From Pseudomonadota bacterium (GTDB lineage: Bacteria; Pseudomonadota; Alphaproteobacteria; Caulobacterales; Caulobacteraceae), in contig CAUJHO010000062.1 in assembly GCA_963205025.1 (NCBI GenBank), positions 1 through 49,004 of the forward strand: a stretch of 49,004 bases of DNA. The letters run 5' to 3'. Positions 35,898 to 46,700 of the stretch are shown in pieces (within the stretch, counting starts at the first letter, position 1; each line of letters opens with the position of its first letter). The notes under the pieces were generated by a model. That model was given only the letters and a program-made list of their open reading frames with translations, ran no database searches and was not told where the DNA came from. Made by a program: the position numbers and the translations under genes.

Positions 35898-37108
35898 TGG
35901 AAAAAGGTCCGGGCCTTGCCGAGGGCGTCGACAAAGGCGTCCACATCGTCGGTCGTATTATATAGGGCCATGCTGGCGCGAATGCTCGAGGTCAGGCCAA
36001 ATCGGCTCATCAGGGGTTCGGCGCAATGCTGGCCGGCGCGCACGGCGACGCCATACCGATCCAGGATCTGGGCGATGTCATGGGCGTGAGCGCCGTCCAC
36101 GGTGAAGGCCAGGATCGCCCCCTTGCCCGGTGCGGTGCCCAGCGGCCGGAACCACTCAAAGCCATGTAGGGCTTGAGCCGCCCGATCATAGAGCGCCTGT
36201 TCGTGGGCGTGGATAGCGGCGCGGTCCTGCCCCGACAGCCAGTCCAGCGCAGTGCCCAGGCCGATGGCCTCCAGGATCGGCGGCGTGCCCGCCTCGAACC
36301 GCCGGGGCGGCTCGGCATAGCGGACGGCGTCCTCGGTGACGCTTTCGATCATTTCGCCGCCACCCTGATAGGGCGGCAGGGCGGCCAGGGCCTCGGCCTT
36401 GCCGTACAGAACGCCGATGCCGGTCGGGCCGTACAGTTTGTGGCCGGTGCAGACGTAGTAGTCACAGTCCAGCGCCCTTACGTCCGGGTCGGCGTGGACA
36501 GCGCCCTGGCAGCCGTCGACCAGGATCTGCGCGCCGACCGCGTGGGCCATGCGGCCGATCTCTGGGACCGGATTGAGGGTGCCCAGCACGTTCGACATCT
36601 GGGTGACGGCGACCATCCGCGTCTTTGACCCGATCAGGGACGCCAGATGCTCCATGTCCAGCGAGCCGTCGTCAGCCACCCGGGCAAAGCGCAGCACGGC
36701 CCCCTTGCGCTCCCTCAGCATGTGCCAGGGCACGATGTTGGAATGGTGCTCCATCTGGGTGACGACGATCTCGTCGCCCGGCTGGACCGACTGTCCGAAC
36801 GAATTGGCGACCAGATTGATCGCTTCGGTCCCGCCCTTGGTGAAGACGATCTCGTCCTCAGCCGCATTCAGATAGGCCGCCACGGAACGACGCGCGCGCT
36901 CATAGGCCTCGGTGGTTTCGTTGGCGAGCGTATGCAGGCCGCGATGGACGTTGGCATATGACCCTTCCATCGCCGCCGTCATGGCCTGGATCACCGCGCG
37001 CGGCTTCTGGGCCGAGGCGGCATTGTCCAGATAGACCAGAGGTCGTCCATTCACCTGCCGCGACAGAATCGGGAACTGGGCGCGGGCGGCATTGGGGTCG
37101 AAAGCCAT
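35894..37108 (-). CDS. sufS: Cysteine desulfurase SufS
   Basis: PLP enzyme that takes sulfur from cysteine for the SUF machinery. The 404-residue product has the group II (SufS/CsdA) pattern: NAASAQKPRAVIQAM at the start, EHHSNIVPW, PLP Lys in TGHKLYGPTG, and the persulfide Cys in RAGQHCAEPLM. The start at 37108 (MAFDPNAARAQFP) shares a base with the sufD stop; a longer frame would lie within sufD. No sufE gene is in the window, although SufS enzymes usually need SufE or SufU; it must be elsewhere or replaced. Confidence 0.96.
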   Translation of the reverse strand: MAFDPNAARAQFPILSRQVNGRPLVYLDNAASAQKPRAVIQAMTAAMEGSYANVHRGLHTLANETTEAYERARRSVAAYLNAAEDEIVFTKGGTEAINLVANSFGQSVQPGDEIVVTQMEHHSNIVPWHMLRERKGAVLRFARVADDGSLDMEHLASLIGSKTRMVAVTQMSNVLGTLNPVPEIGRMAHAVGAQILVDGCQGAVHADPDVRALDCDYYVCTGHKLYGPTGIGVLYGKAEALAALPPYQGGGEMIESVTEDAVRYAEPPRRFEAGTPPILEAIGLGTALDWLSGQDRAAIHAHEQALYDRAAQALHGFEWFRPLGTAPGKGAILAFTVDGAHAHDIAQILDRYGVAVRAGQHCAEPLMSRFGLTSSIRASMALYNTTDDVDAFVDALGKARTFFQ

Positions 37109-38124
37109 CAGAGGCGTTCCGCCAGCCACGCCCGGCACAGCTCGCGCGCGCCCTCGTGGCCGATACGGTCCACGACCTCCATCAGGAAGGCCTCGGTCAG
37201 CAGGGCCCGCGCCTCGTCGGTCGGGATGCCGCGCTGCTGCATGTAGAACAGCGCGCTCTCGTCCAGCGCCCCGACCGTATTGCCGTGGGCACACGAGACG
37301 TCGTCCGCATAGATTTCCAGCTCGGGCTTGGCGTCGACCTCGCCCCGGTCCGACGTGATCAGGGCATGGTGGCCCATGCGGGCGTCGGTGCCGTCGGCCC
37401 CTTCGCGCACGATGATCCGGCCCTGAAACACACCCCGCGCCTCGTCACGGACGACGCCTTTGGTCAGCTGGTCGGTGAGGCCGTCGCCACCGATGTGATC
37501 GACCTCGGTGGTCAGATCGGCATGGCGTTTGCCGGTCAGCAGATAGGCTCCGTCGATCCGCACCGTCGCCCCCTCGCCCGGATGTTTCAGGCGGGTTTCG
37601 ATGCGCTGGAGCTTGGCACCCGTGGTCAGCACCGTCTGTGAAAAGGCCGCGCCTGCGCCCAGCGTCACCTCGGCCTGGGTGACGGCCAGAGCGTCGTCGA
37701 TGTCCTCGGCCAGGATGATACGCTCGACCCGCGCACCACTGGGCACCTGAATGACCAGCCGATTGTGGGCGACATAGCCTGACCCGTGGCCCTCGTGGCT
37801 TTCAAGAAGGGTCAGATGCCGGCCTGCCCGCACGCCGATGGTCGCAACGGCACCATGGCCGGTGCCATTCGCATCCGACACAAACCGCAGTCGCACGATG
37901 CCGTCCGCGAAGGCCGTGAACCGGTCGTCCCCGACAGCGACACCATTGACGAAGGTCAGACCTTCGCCACCCAGGTCGAAGAAGGGGCCGCCCCCGCGCA
38001 CCGCTCCGGTCGGCGACGGGGCCGGTGCTGCCCGCAGATACCGGCGCACATCGGTGTACTTCCAGTCCTCGTCACGCTTGGACGGGAAGGTGTCGGGCCG
38101 AGAGAGGTCGAGGGCAGTCGTCAA
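37108..38124 (-). CDS. sufD: Fe-S scaffold complex protein SufD
   Basis: A 338-residue member of the SufB/SufD beta-helix family that forms the SufBC2D scaffold. The core region is recognised from RVERIILAEDIDDALAVTQ, LLTGKRHADLTTEVDHIGGD, the conserved ARGVFQGRIIVREGADGTDA and the C-terminal DDVSCAHGNTVGALDESALFYMQQRGI, which holds the Cys and His thought to contribute to cluster assembly. It overlaps sufC by four bases at its start and sufS by one at its end. Confidence 0.96.
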   Translation of the reverse strand: MTTALDLSRPDTFPSKRDEDWKYTDVRRYLRAAPAPSPTGAVRGGGPFFDLGGEGLTFVNGVAVGDDRFTAFADGIVRLRFVSDANGTGHGAVATIGVRAGRHLTLLESHEGHGSGYVAHNRLVIQVPSGARVERIILAEDIDDALAVTQAEVTLGAGAAFSQTVLTTGAKLQRIETRLKHPGEGATVRIDGAYLLTGKRHADLTTEVDHIGGDGLTDQLTKGVVRDEARGVFQGRIIVREGADGTDARMGHHALITSDRGEVDAKPELEIYADDVSCAHGNTVGALDESALFYMQQRGIPTDEARALLTEAFLMEVVDRIGHEGARELCRAWLAERL

Positions 38125-38885
38125 GCGACGGCCTCCGGCAGGAACTTGTCATAACCGTCGGCCTCAAGTTCGAGCGCCAGTTCCGGCCCGCCCGAGGCGA
38201 CGATGCGGCCTCCGGCCAGCACATGCACGCGGTCCGGTTTGATGTAGTCCAACAGGCGCTGATAGTGGGTGATGACCAGCATCGACCGGTCCGGCGAGCG
38301 CAGGGCGTTCACCCCGTCGGCCACGACCTTGAGCGCGTCGATGTCGAGGCCGGAATCCGTCTCATCCAGGATCAGCATCGACGGCTGAAGCAGAGCCATC
38401 TGAAGCACTTCCATCCGCTTCTTCTCACCGCCCGAGAAGCCGACATTGAGCGGCCGCTTGAGCATGTCGAAGTCCATCTTGAGCGCGCCGGCGGCGGCCC
38501 TGGCGGCCTTGAGAAACTCCGGCGCGGTCATCTCGGCCTCGCCGCGCGCCTTCCTCTGAGCGTTCACCGCCGCCCGCACGAAGGTCAGGGCCGGCACGCC
38601 CGGAATTTCGACCGGATACTGGAACGACAGATACAGGCCCCTGGCCGCGCGTTCGGCGGGTTCGAGACCCAGCAGATCCTCGCCGCGCCAGGTCGCCGTG
38701 CCGCCGGTGACCTCATAGCTGGGCCGTCCCGCCAGGGCATAGCCCAGCGTCGACTTGCCCGCCCCGTTCGGCCCCATGATGGCGTGCACCTGCCCCGCCG
38801 GAACATCGAGCGTCAGGCCCTTGAGGATCGGCTTGTCGGATACGGAGACGGAGAGTTTGGAGATGGAGAGCATGGTGTCGGTCAT
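38121..38885 (-). CDS. sufC: SUF system ATPase SufC
   Basis: A 254-residue ABC-type ATPase that powers the SufBC2D scaffold; no membrane domain partners. Walker A is GPNGAGKST, the Q-loop is near LYLSFQYPVEIPG, the signature is GFSGGEKKRMEVLQ, and Walker B is LILDETDSGLD, with the SufC-type extra helix. An internal Met at residue 5 could be the start; neither has a clear ribosome binding site. It follows the small membrane protein gene by 30 bases. Confidence 0.97.
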   Translation of the reverse strand: MTDTMLSISKLSVSVSDKPILKGLTLDVPAGQVHAIMGPNGAGKSTLGYALAGRPSYEVTGGTATWRGEDLLGLEPAERAARGLYLSFQYPVEIPGVPALTFVRAAVNAQRKARGEAEMTAPEFLKAARAAAGALKMDFDMLKRPLNVGFSGGEKKRMEVLQMALLQPSMLILDETDSGLDIDALKVVADGVNALRSPDRSMLVITHYQRLLDYIKPDRVHVLAGGRIVASGGPELALELEADGYDKFLPEAVA

Positions 38886-38915
38886 TCGGAGTGGGGGTGC
38901 TGGACGGCGTGGGCA

Positions 38916-39020
38916 TCAGGCGAGGGACCAGTACAGGATGAAACCGAGCAGCCCGAGCGCAAACAGAACAGCGATAATCGTGTGTTCGACGCGCCAGACG
39001 AAGGACGGCTTGTCAGTCAT
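38916..39020 (-). CDS. 34-residue single-span membrane protein in the suf operon
   Basis: A short frame with GGAG nine bases before its ATG (39018-39020) encodes a basic/aromatic N-terminus (MTDKPSFVWRVEHT), one hydrophobic helix (IIAVLFALGLLGFILYW) and SLA at the end. It lies between sufB and sufC on the same strand and ends 30 bases before sufC. The good ribosome binding site, the clean membrane helix and the position support a real small protein. I know of no function; it might tie part of the SUF machinery or its mRNA to the membrane, which is only a guess. Confidence 0.65.
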   Translation of the reverse strand: MTDKPSFVWRVEHTIIAVLFALGLLGFILYWSLA

Positions 39021-39076
39021 GTCGGCTTACTCCGGCCGTTGATCGGGGCGCGCCAACGATCATCACCCCAGAATCC

Positions 39077-39212
39077 GTCACCCTCGGGCTTGTCCCGAGG
39101 GCCCATTGATCCGCCGCATGGGCAGGATGAGGCTTGCACAAGCTTCGCACCCTTACGAGCCGCGTCGGCGTTTGGCCCAGCGATGGGCCCTCGGCACAAG
39201 GCCGAGGGTGAC
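39077..39212. repeat. Pair of inverted REP-like hairpins (BIME-like) inside the suf operon
   Basis: Two 30-base units, 39077-39106 and 39183-39212, are inverted copies agreeing at 28 of 30 positions. Each is itself a perfect hairpin: CCCTCGGG/CCCGAGGG in the first and CCCTCGGC/GCCGAGGG in the second, around loops CTTGT and ACAAG. The two differences between units are compensatory, so pairing is kept. They lie in the 212-base gap between sufB and the small membrane gene. Such pairs can stabilise the upstream mRNA or serve as sites for REP-type transposases. Confidence 0.75.
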
Positions 39213-39232
39213 GGCGTTTTAGACGGAGGAAA

Positions 39233-40701
<1,469 letters not shown>

Positions 40702-40702
<1 letters not shown>

Positions 40703-41835
40703 CAGGCGGTTTCCGCCTCCGGGTGACGGGCCCGGTGTTTGCGCAAGGCCGCTTCCCAGACATCGGCAAAACGGATCCAGTCCGCCTCGGTCGTGCCCCA
40801 GCCGCCCGACACCCGGATGGTCGAGGTCGCCAGATCCGCCAGCCCCATGGCGACCATGGCGGTGGACGGCTTGGCCTTGCCGGCCGAACAGGCGCTGCCG
40901 GCCGAAACCATGACACCGTCGAGATCCAGCGCCATCAGCTGGGCCATGGAGGGCCAGCCAGGCATCGCCACGAACAGGGTGTTCGGCAGCCGCGCCACGC
41001 CGTCGCCGGCCACGACCGCGCCATGCCCTTTAAGCCGCTCGGCGGCAGCATCGCGCCAGGCGGAATGATCGCGGCCGGCCTCCAGTTCGGCCCGCGAGGC
41101 GGCGGCGGCGGCCCCGAAGCCGGCCAGCCCCGGACCATTTTCGGTACCGGCCCGCATCCCGCGTTCCTGGCCGGAGCCGAAGATGATCTTGTGTACGGTC
41201 GCGCGCGGACCGGCGACCAGGGCACCCGTGCCCTGGGGCCCGCCCAGCTTGTGCGCCGAGAGGGTCAGGGTATCGCAACCCAGCTCGGCCATGTTGACCG
41301 GAATCTTGCCGGCGGATTGCACCGCATCAATATGCAGCCAGCCGTCATGGGCCCGGACCAGGGCGGCAATCTCCTGAACCGGCTGGATGACGCCGGACTC
41401 ATTGTTGGCATGGTGGATGGCGACAAAGGCCTTGCCACCCGCCTGCAGCGCCGCCTCCAGCGCCGCGAGCGAAACGATGCCCTGGCCGTCAACGGGAATG
41501 ACGACGACCTCACAGCCGCTCATGGCGGCGGCCTCGGCCACGCAGGGGTGTTCGGTCGCCGAGATGATCAGCCGGTCAAAGCCGGACCGGACAGCGCTGG
41601 TCATGGCCTGGCCGTTCGACTCGGTGCCGCCCGAAGAAAAAACGATGCTCTGCGGATCGGCCCCGACCAGGGCGGCGATCTCGGCACGGGCCGATTCGAT
41701 CCGCGCGCGCTGACGCCGACCGGCGGCGTGAACCGCCGACGGATTGCCGTTGTCGGCCAGCGTCTCAGTCGTCGCCTTCAGGACTTCGGGCCGGACCAGG
41801 CCGGAGGCGTTGTAGTCAAGATAGACGGGTATCAT
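40702..41835 (-). CDS. Cysteine desulfurase, NifS/IscS-like
   Basis: A 377-residue class V aminotransferase of group I (IscS/NifS), distinct from the SufS later in the same operon. It begins with [16 protein letters not shown], has [25 protein letters not shown], the PLP Lys in [14 protein letters not shown] and the catalytic Cys in [14 protein letters not shown]. It starts just after the Rrf2 regulator (four-base overlap) and stops on the sufB ATG. Two desulfurases in one operon imply different sulfur partners or one supplying another pathway such as tRNA thiolation. Confidence 0.93.
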
Positions 41836-42314
41836 GCCGGAGCTCCCGAGACGGCGCTGAGGGCGGCGCTCATGCGCTGGGTGGCGCAGGCACGCGGGGC
41901 GATCACATCGGCCAGGCTGACACTGGCCAGATAGCGGTGGATCTCGCGACCAAGGCCGTCCCAGAGATCATGGGTGATGCAGCGCTCGCCGCCGACCATG
42001 CAGCCGCGCGGACTGCCCTGGCCGGCACAGCGAGTTGCCCGCAACGGCTCATCAACCGCCAGGACAATGTCGGCGATCCAGGTCTGGTCCGGGGTCGTGG
42101 TCAGGCGATAGCCGCCGCCGGGGCCGCGCACACTGGTGACCAGGCCGCCTTTGCGAAGGCGCGAGAAGAGCTGTTCCAGATAGGACAGTGAGATTTCCTG
42201 GCGCTCGGCGATCTCGGCCAGGGACACCGCCCGTTCAGCCCCGTCGTCCATGCTGTTCCGGGCCAGATCGGCCATGGCCATGACCGCGTACCGTCCTCGT
42301 GTGGACAGTCTCAT
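41832..42314 (-). CDS. Rrf2-family Fe-S-sensing regulator (IscR-like)
   Basis: A 160-residue winged-helix repressor. The DNA-binding part (MRLSTRGRYAVMAMADLA, ISLSYLEQLFSRLRKGGLV, SVRGPGGGYRL) is classic Rrf2. Three Cys (96, 105, 112) and His115 in CITHDLW match the cluster ligands of IscR, although the spacing C-x8-C-x6-C is wider than the C-x5-C-x5-C of E. coli IscR. It should bind an Fe-S cluster and repress the suf operon, which it heads, when clusters are plentiful. AAGGA precedes the ATG at 42314; the frame continues upstream through the leader. Confidence 0.92.
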   Translation of the reverse strand: MRLSTRGRYAVMAMADLARNSMDDGAERAVSLAEIAERQEISLSYLEQLFSRLRKGGLVTSVRGPGGGYRLTTTPDQTWIADIVLAVDEPLRATRCAGQGSPRGCMVGGERCITHDLWDGLGREIHRYLASVSLADVIAPRACATQRMSAALSAVSGAPA

Positions 42315-42393
42315 GCCGTTTCCTTCAACAAATCGCGCGCCATTGGCGACAGCTGTGCTAAGACCCGCCGCCTTGCCGGGGTCTTGCACGCGG

Positions 42394-42422
42394 CACATAG
42401 AGAAACCAACTTAGACGGTCAA
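42394..42422 (-). promoter_or_regulatory. Predicted suf operon promoter
   Basis: Read on the minus strand, TTGACC (42422-42417) and TATGTG (42399-42394) are 17 bases apart. Transcription would start near 42387, with a leader of about 72 bases that begins with a 7-bp hairpin (42360-42366 with 42379-42385) and ends in AAGGA before the regulator ATG. Confidence 0.6.
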
Positions 42423-42426
42423 CTAT
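42402..42426 (-). promoter_or_regulatory. Candidate IscR type-1-like operator
   Basis: On the minus strand the 25 bases beginning ATAGTTGACC fit the E. coli IscR type-1 consensus at about 17 of 25 positions. The left half (ATAGTTGAC) is perfect; the right half (AGTTGG) is only partial. The site covers the -35 element of the suf promoter, where binding of the operon's own Rrf2 regulator would repress. Confidence 0.45.
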
Positions 42427-42465
42427 TCTGCGGCCGTCCGCACATGATTTGCCTGGGGTTCGTCC

Positions 42466-43128
42466 ATGCCTGAAGTGATCCTGCCTGGAGCCGCCGGCCG
42501 CATCGAGGCCCGTTATTCTCCCGGCAAGACGCCGACCGCGCCCATCGCCCTGATCCTGCATCCGCATCCCAAGGCGGGCGGGCATATGAACAATCCGGTG
42601 GCGGTCCAGATGTACCACCTGTTCATGACGCGCGGCTTTGCGACTCTGAGGTTCAACTTCCGCGGCGTCGGACGCTCGCAGGGCGAGTTCGATTCGGGCA
42701 TCGGCGAGCTGGCGGATGCGGCCACGGCGCTGGACTGGCTGCAGGCCCAGAACCCCCAGAGCTCCCAGACCTGGGTGGCCGGCTATCAGTTCGGGGCCTT
42801 CATCGGCATGCAGCTGTTGATGCGTCGCCCCGAGACGGACGGCTTCATCTCGGTCAGCGCCCCGGCCAATATGTACGACTTCTCGTTCCTGGCCCCCTGC
42901 CCGGCGTCGGGCCTGTTCCTGCATGGGTCGGCCGACACCATCGTGCCGCCGCCCGAGGTCGAGCGCGTGGTCGCCAAGCTGCGCGCCCAGAAGGGCATCG
43001 TCATCGACTATGACCTGATCGAGGGGGCGTCCCACTTCTGGGAGAACAACATGCCCGACGTCGAACAGCGCGTGGCCCGCTATCTCGATATGCGGATGGC
43101 CGCCAGCGCGGCAGCCGGCGAAGGCTGA
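42466..43128 (+). CDS. Alpha/beta hydrolase fold protein with Gln at the nucleophile position
   Basis: A 220-residue COG2945-type small alpha/beta hydrolase. The fold markers LILHPHPKAGGHMNNP and FNFRGVGRSQGEFD are clear, and the acid (Asp157 in HGSADTIVP) and His (His190 in GASHFW) are kept. The nucleophile elbow reads AGYQFGAFIG, so Gln108 stands where Ser is expected (codon CAG). It may be a non-hydrolytic relative or use another residue. It is divergent from the suf operon with a shared upstream region, and converges with the carbonic anhydrase gene. Confidence 0.85.
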   Translation: MPEVILPGAAGRIEARYSPGKTPTAPIALILHPHPKAGGHMNNPVAVQMYHLFMTRGFATLRFNFRGVGRSQGEFDSGIGELADAATALDWLQAQNPQSSQTWVAGYQFGAFIGMQLLMRRPETDGFISVSAPANMYDFSFLAPCPASGLFLHGSADTIVPPPEVERVVAKLRAQKGIVIDYDLIEGASHFWENNMPDVEQRVARYLDMRMAASAAAGEG

Positions 43129-43135
43129 ACCCCGC

Positions 43136-43747
43136 TCACACCGGGTGGAAGGTGCCGTCCGGGCCCATCCGTTCCAGCACGCCGTCGGCAATGCCGAAAC
43201 GCAGGCCGTGCAGTTGCAAGCGGCCGTCCGCCTCGCGCTCGGCAATCCAGGGGAAGGTCCGCAGGTTGCGGAGGCTGAGCTTGACGGCCTCGTGCTCGCA
43301 CACGCCGTCGATCTGGTCCTCGGGCGTGCCGGCGGCGCGGGCCGCATCGACCGCCGGCTGGGCCATGCTCATCCAGGGTTTGACGAAGTCCTGAACCTGA
43401 TCCGGAAAGCCGTGAACCAGGGCACGGATACCGCCGCACATCTGATGGCCCATGACGATGAGGTGCGGCACCTCAAGCACCCGCACCCCGAACTCCAGCG
43501 CCGCCGAGGTGCCGTGCATTTCTCCGTCCGGGTCATAGGGCGGAACCAGATTGGCGACGTTTCTGATCACGAACAGCTGTCCGGGCGCGGTGTCGAAGAC
43601 CATGGCCGGATCGGCCCGGCTGTCGGAACAGGCGATGATCATGGCCTGCGGGTGCTGGCCCTCGCAGGCCAGGGCCTGCATCCTGTTGCGATGCGTCGCC
43701 AGGCCGCTGTCGCGAAAGCGACGATAGCCGTCAATCAGTTTTTCCAA
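43136..43747 (-). CDS. Beta-class carbonic anhydrase
   Basis: Interconverts CO2 and bicarbonate in the cytoplasm. The 203-residue protein has the zinc ligands Cys40 and Asp42 (ACSDSRAD), His101 and Cys104 (MGHQMCGG). I chose the TTG at 43747: GGAG lies seven bases before it, and it gives the usual family start EKLIDGYRRFR; the frame extends upstream but through the 3' end of the RND gene. The RND stop at 43752 is only four bases away, so it is last in that operon. The physiological link between the pump and bicarbonate is not clear. Confidence 0.9.
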   Translation of the reverse strand: MEKLIDGYRRFRDSGLATHRNRMQALACEGQHPQAMIIACSDSRADPAMVFDTAPGQLFVIRNVANLVPPYDPDGEMHGTSAALEFGVRVLEVPHLIVMGHQMCGGIRALVHGFPDQVQDFVKPWMSMAQPAVDAARAAGTPEDQIDGVCEHEAVKLSLRNLRTFPWIAEREADGRLQLHGLRFGIADGVLERMGPDGTFHPV

Positions 43748-43751
43748 CGCA

Positions 43752-46700
43752 TTACTCCGTGGGCTCGGCCTGGCTGCGCTCGTCGTCCTCGAAGGCTTCG
43801 ATCTCATGGGCGACGTGCTCGGGACTGCGCGTATAGCGTCCGAGCAGGTTGTAGAAAACCGGCAGGATGAACAGGGTCAGCAGCGTCGCGAAAATGGCCC
43901 CGGCGAAGATGACCACGCCGATGGTCTGGCGGCTGCCGGCCCCGGCCCCCTGCCACAGCACCAGCGGCAAGGCGCCGAAGGCGGTGGCGATCGAGGTCAT
44001 GATGATGGGGCGCAGGCGCAGCGATGAGGCTTCGATCACCGCCTCGCGGATCGAGCGACCCTGATCCCTCAGCTGATTGGCGAACTCGACGATGAGGATG
44101 CCGTTCTTGGCCGCCACACCGATCAGGATGATGAGCCCGATCTGAGAATAGATGTTCAGGCTGGACCCGGCCATGAACAGGCCGAACAGGCCGCCCGCCG
44201 CTGCCAGCGGCACCGTCAGCATGATCACCGCCGGTGAAATCCAGCTTTCGAACTGGGCCGCCAGCACCAGAAACACCAGCAACAGCGCCAGGCCGAAGGC
44301 GACGGCGACCGCACCGCCGGCATCCTGGAGATCGCGGGCCGCCCCACCCCAGCGCACGATCGGGCCGACCGGTTGTTCAGCCGTCACGCCCTCGAAGAAG
44401 TCGATCGCGTCGGCAATGGTGTAGCCGTCGCCCAGGTCGGCCGTCAGGGTGATCGAGCGCAGGCGGTCGAGGCGGCGGCGATCCGGCGTATCCCCCGACG
44501 TCCGGGTGTCGATCACCGACGACAGCGGCGTCAGGGCCCCGGCATCACCCCGTACATAGAGGAGGCTCAGATCATCGACCGCCTGACGGTTTTCGCGGTC
44601 GGTCTGGAGGATGACGTCATATTCCTGGCCGCCGCGAATATAGGTGGTGGCACGCCGCCCGCCGTACATGGTCTCCAGGGTACGCCCGACACTTTGAGCT
44701 GACACGCCGAGTGCCGCCGACCGCTCGGGATCGACATCGACCAGCACGCGCGGCGAGTTCGGTTCATAGTCCAGGCGCGGGCGCTGGAGGCCCGGATTGT
44801 CGCGGGCGGCCGCCAGGACCGGCTGAAGCCATTCATACATTGACTCATAGTCCGAGCCGGTCACGACCATTTCGATGCTGTTGGAATTGCCGCCCCCGCC
44901 GCGCCGCTGGAGCGCGCCTGGCGTCGAGGCCGTGACGCGGGCCCCGGTGATCTGGCTGACCTGACGGCCCAGTTCCTGACTGATCTCGTCGGCGGAGCGA
45001 TCGCGCCGGCTCCAGTCGCTCAGGACCAGCACGCCGTTTCCGGAGTTGAAGTTGCCGCCGCCAAAGCCGGGGGCCGAAACGAGATAGCTGTCTGCCTCGC
45101 CGTTCTGGCGGTAGGTCTCCAGCATCGGCTCGACCTGCAACATGACGTCGCGCGTGTAGTCAAAACCGGTGCCCTCGGCCGCCTCGGCCCGCACGACGAC
45201 GCGGCCGCGATCCTCCGGCGGCACCAGTTCCTCGGGAAGCGCCGAGAACAGGGCCCAGGCTCCGAGACCGACGACCAGCACCGCCACGCCGGCCCCGATC
45301 ACGGCCGCGCGCCGCCCCAGCAGCAGTTCCAGGCTGTCGTGATAGGACTCCCTGAGCGCATCCATGGCAGCATTGACCCGCCGGGCCACCCAGCCTTCGG
45401 TGCGGGCCGGCCGCAGGATCTTGGAGGCCAGCATCGGCGACAGGCTGAGCGCCAGGAAGGCCGAAAAACCAACCGCCGCGGCAATCGCCACCGCCAGTTC
45501 CACAAACAGCCGGCCCGTATAGCCAGGCAGGAACATCAGGGGTGCGAAGACCGCGATCAGGACGATGGTAGTCGCCACCACGGCGAAGAAGACCTGGCGC
45601 GCGCCCCGAAGGGCTGCGACCAGCGGCGGTTCACCCAGGTCGATGCGGCGCTGGATGTTCTCGGTCACGACGATCGCGTCATCGACGACCAGCCCGATGG
45701 CCAGGACCAGCGCCAGGAGCGTCATCAGATTCAGCGAGAAGCCCAATGCCGCCAGGACGATGAAGGTCGACAAGAGACAGATCGGCGCGACGATGGACGG
45801 AATGAAGGCAGCGCGCAGCGTCCCCAGGAAAACGAAATTGACCAGGGCCACCAGCACCAGGGCGATGCCGATGGTGATCCAGACCTCTTCGATGGCGTGG
45901 CTGGTGAAGACCGAATTATCCGAGCCCACCACCAGCTCTGAGCCCGGCGGCAGGCCGGATCTAGCCTGTTCAACCACAGCGGCGACGCCCTCGGAGATTT
46001 CCAAATCATTGGCCTGGGACTGACGGGTAACGGCCAGGCCGATCTGATCGACACCATTGCCCCGGAACAGACGCCGGTGTTCGGACGGCGCCTCTTCAAT
46101 GCGGGCGACATCGCCCAGGCGCGTGACATAGGCCCCGTCCTCTGCCGATCCCGAGACCGGCAGGGCCGCGAACTGCTCCGCGTTGGAGAAGTTGCGTGCA
46201 ACCCGCACCGTATAGTCACGGCTGGTCGACTCCAGAGATCCCGCCGGCAGTTCGACATTCTGGGCCGTCAGGGCGCTTTCGACGTCGGTGACGGTCAGGC
46301 CCCGCGCCGCCATGGCCGCCGGATCTAGCCAGATCCGCATGGCATAGCGTTGTTCGCCAAAGATCTGGACCGCCGCCACGCCGGGAACCGTCGAGAACCG
46401 TTCGACCAGGTAGCGGTCGGCATAGTCAGTCAACTCCAGCCGGTTCATGGTGGTGGAGCGGAAAAAGACGATGATGATGGGCTGGGAATCGGAATCGGCC
46501 TTGGCCACCTGCGGAGGGTCAGCCTGGTCGGGCAGGCGACCAGCAACGCGGCTGACCCGGTCCCGCACGTCATTGGCGGCGGCGTCGATGTCACGATCCA
46601 GATTGAACTCGATGGTCACGCGCGACTGGCCGTCACGGCTGGACGAGGTGATCCGCTCGACACCCTGGATGCCAGCGACCTGCTGTTCGATCGGCTCGGT

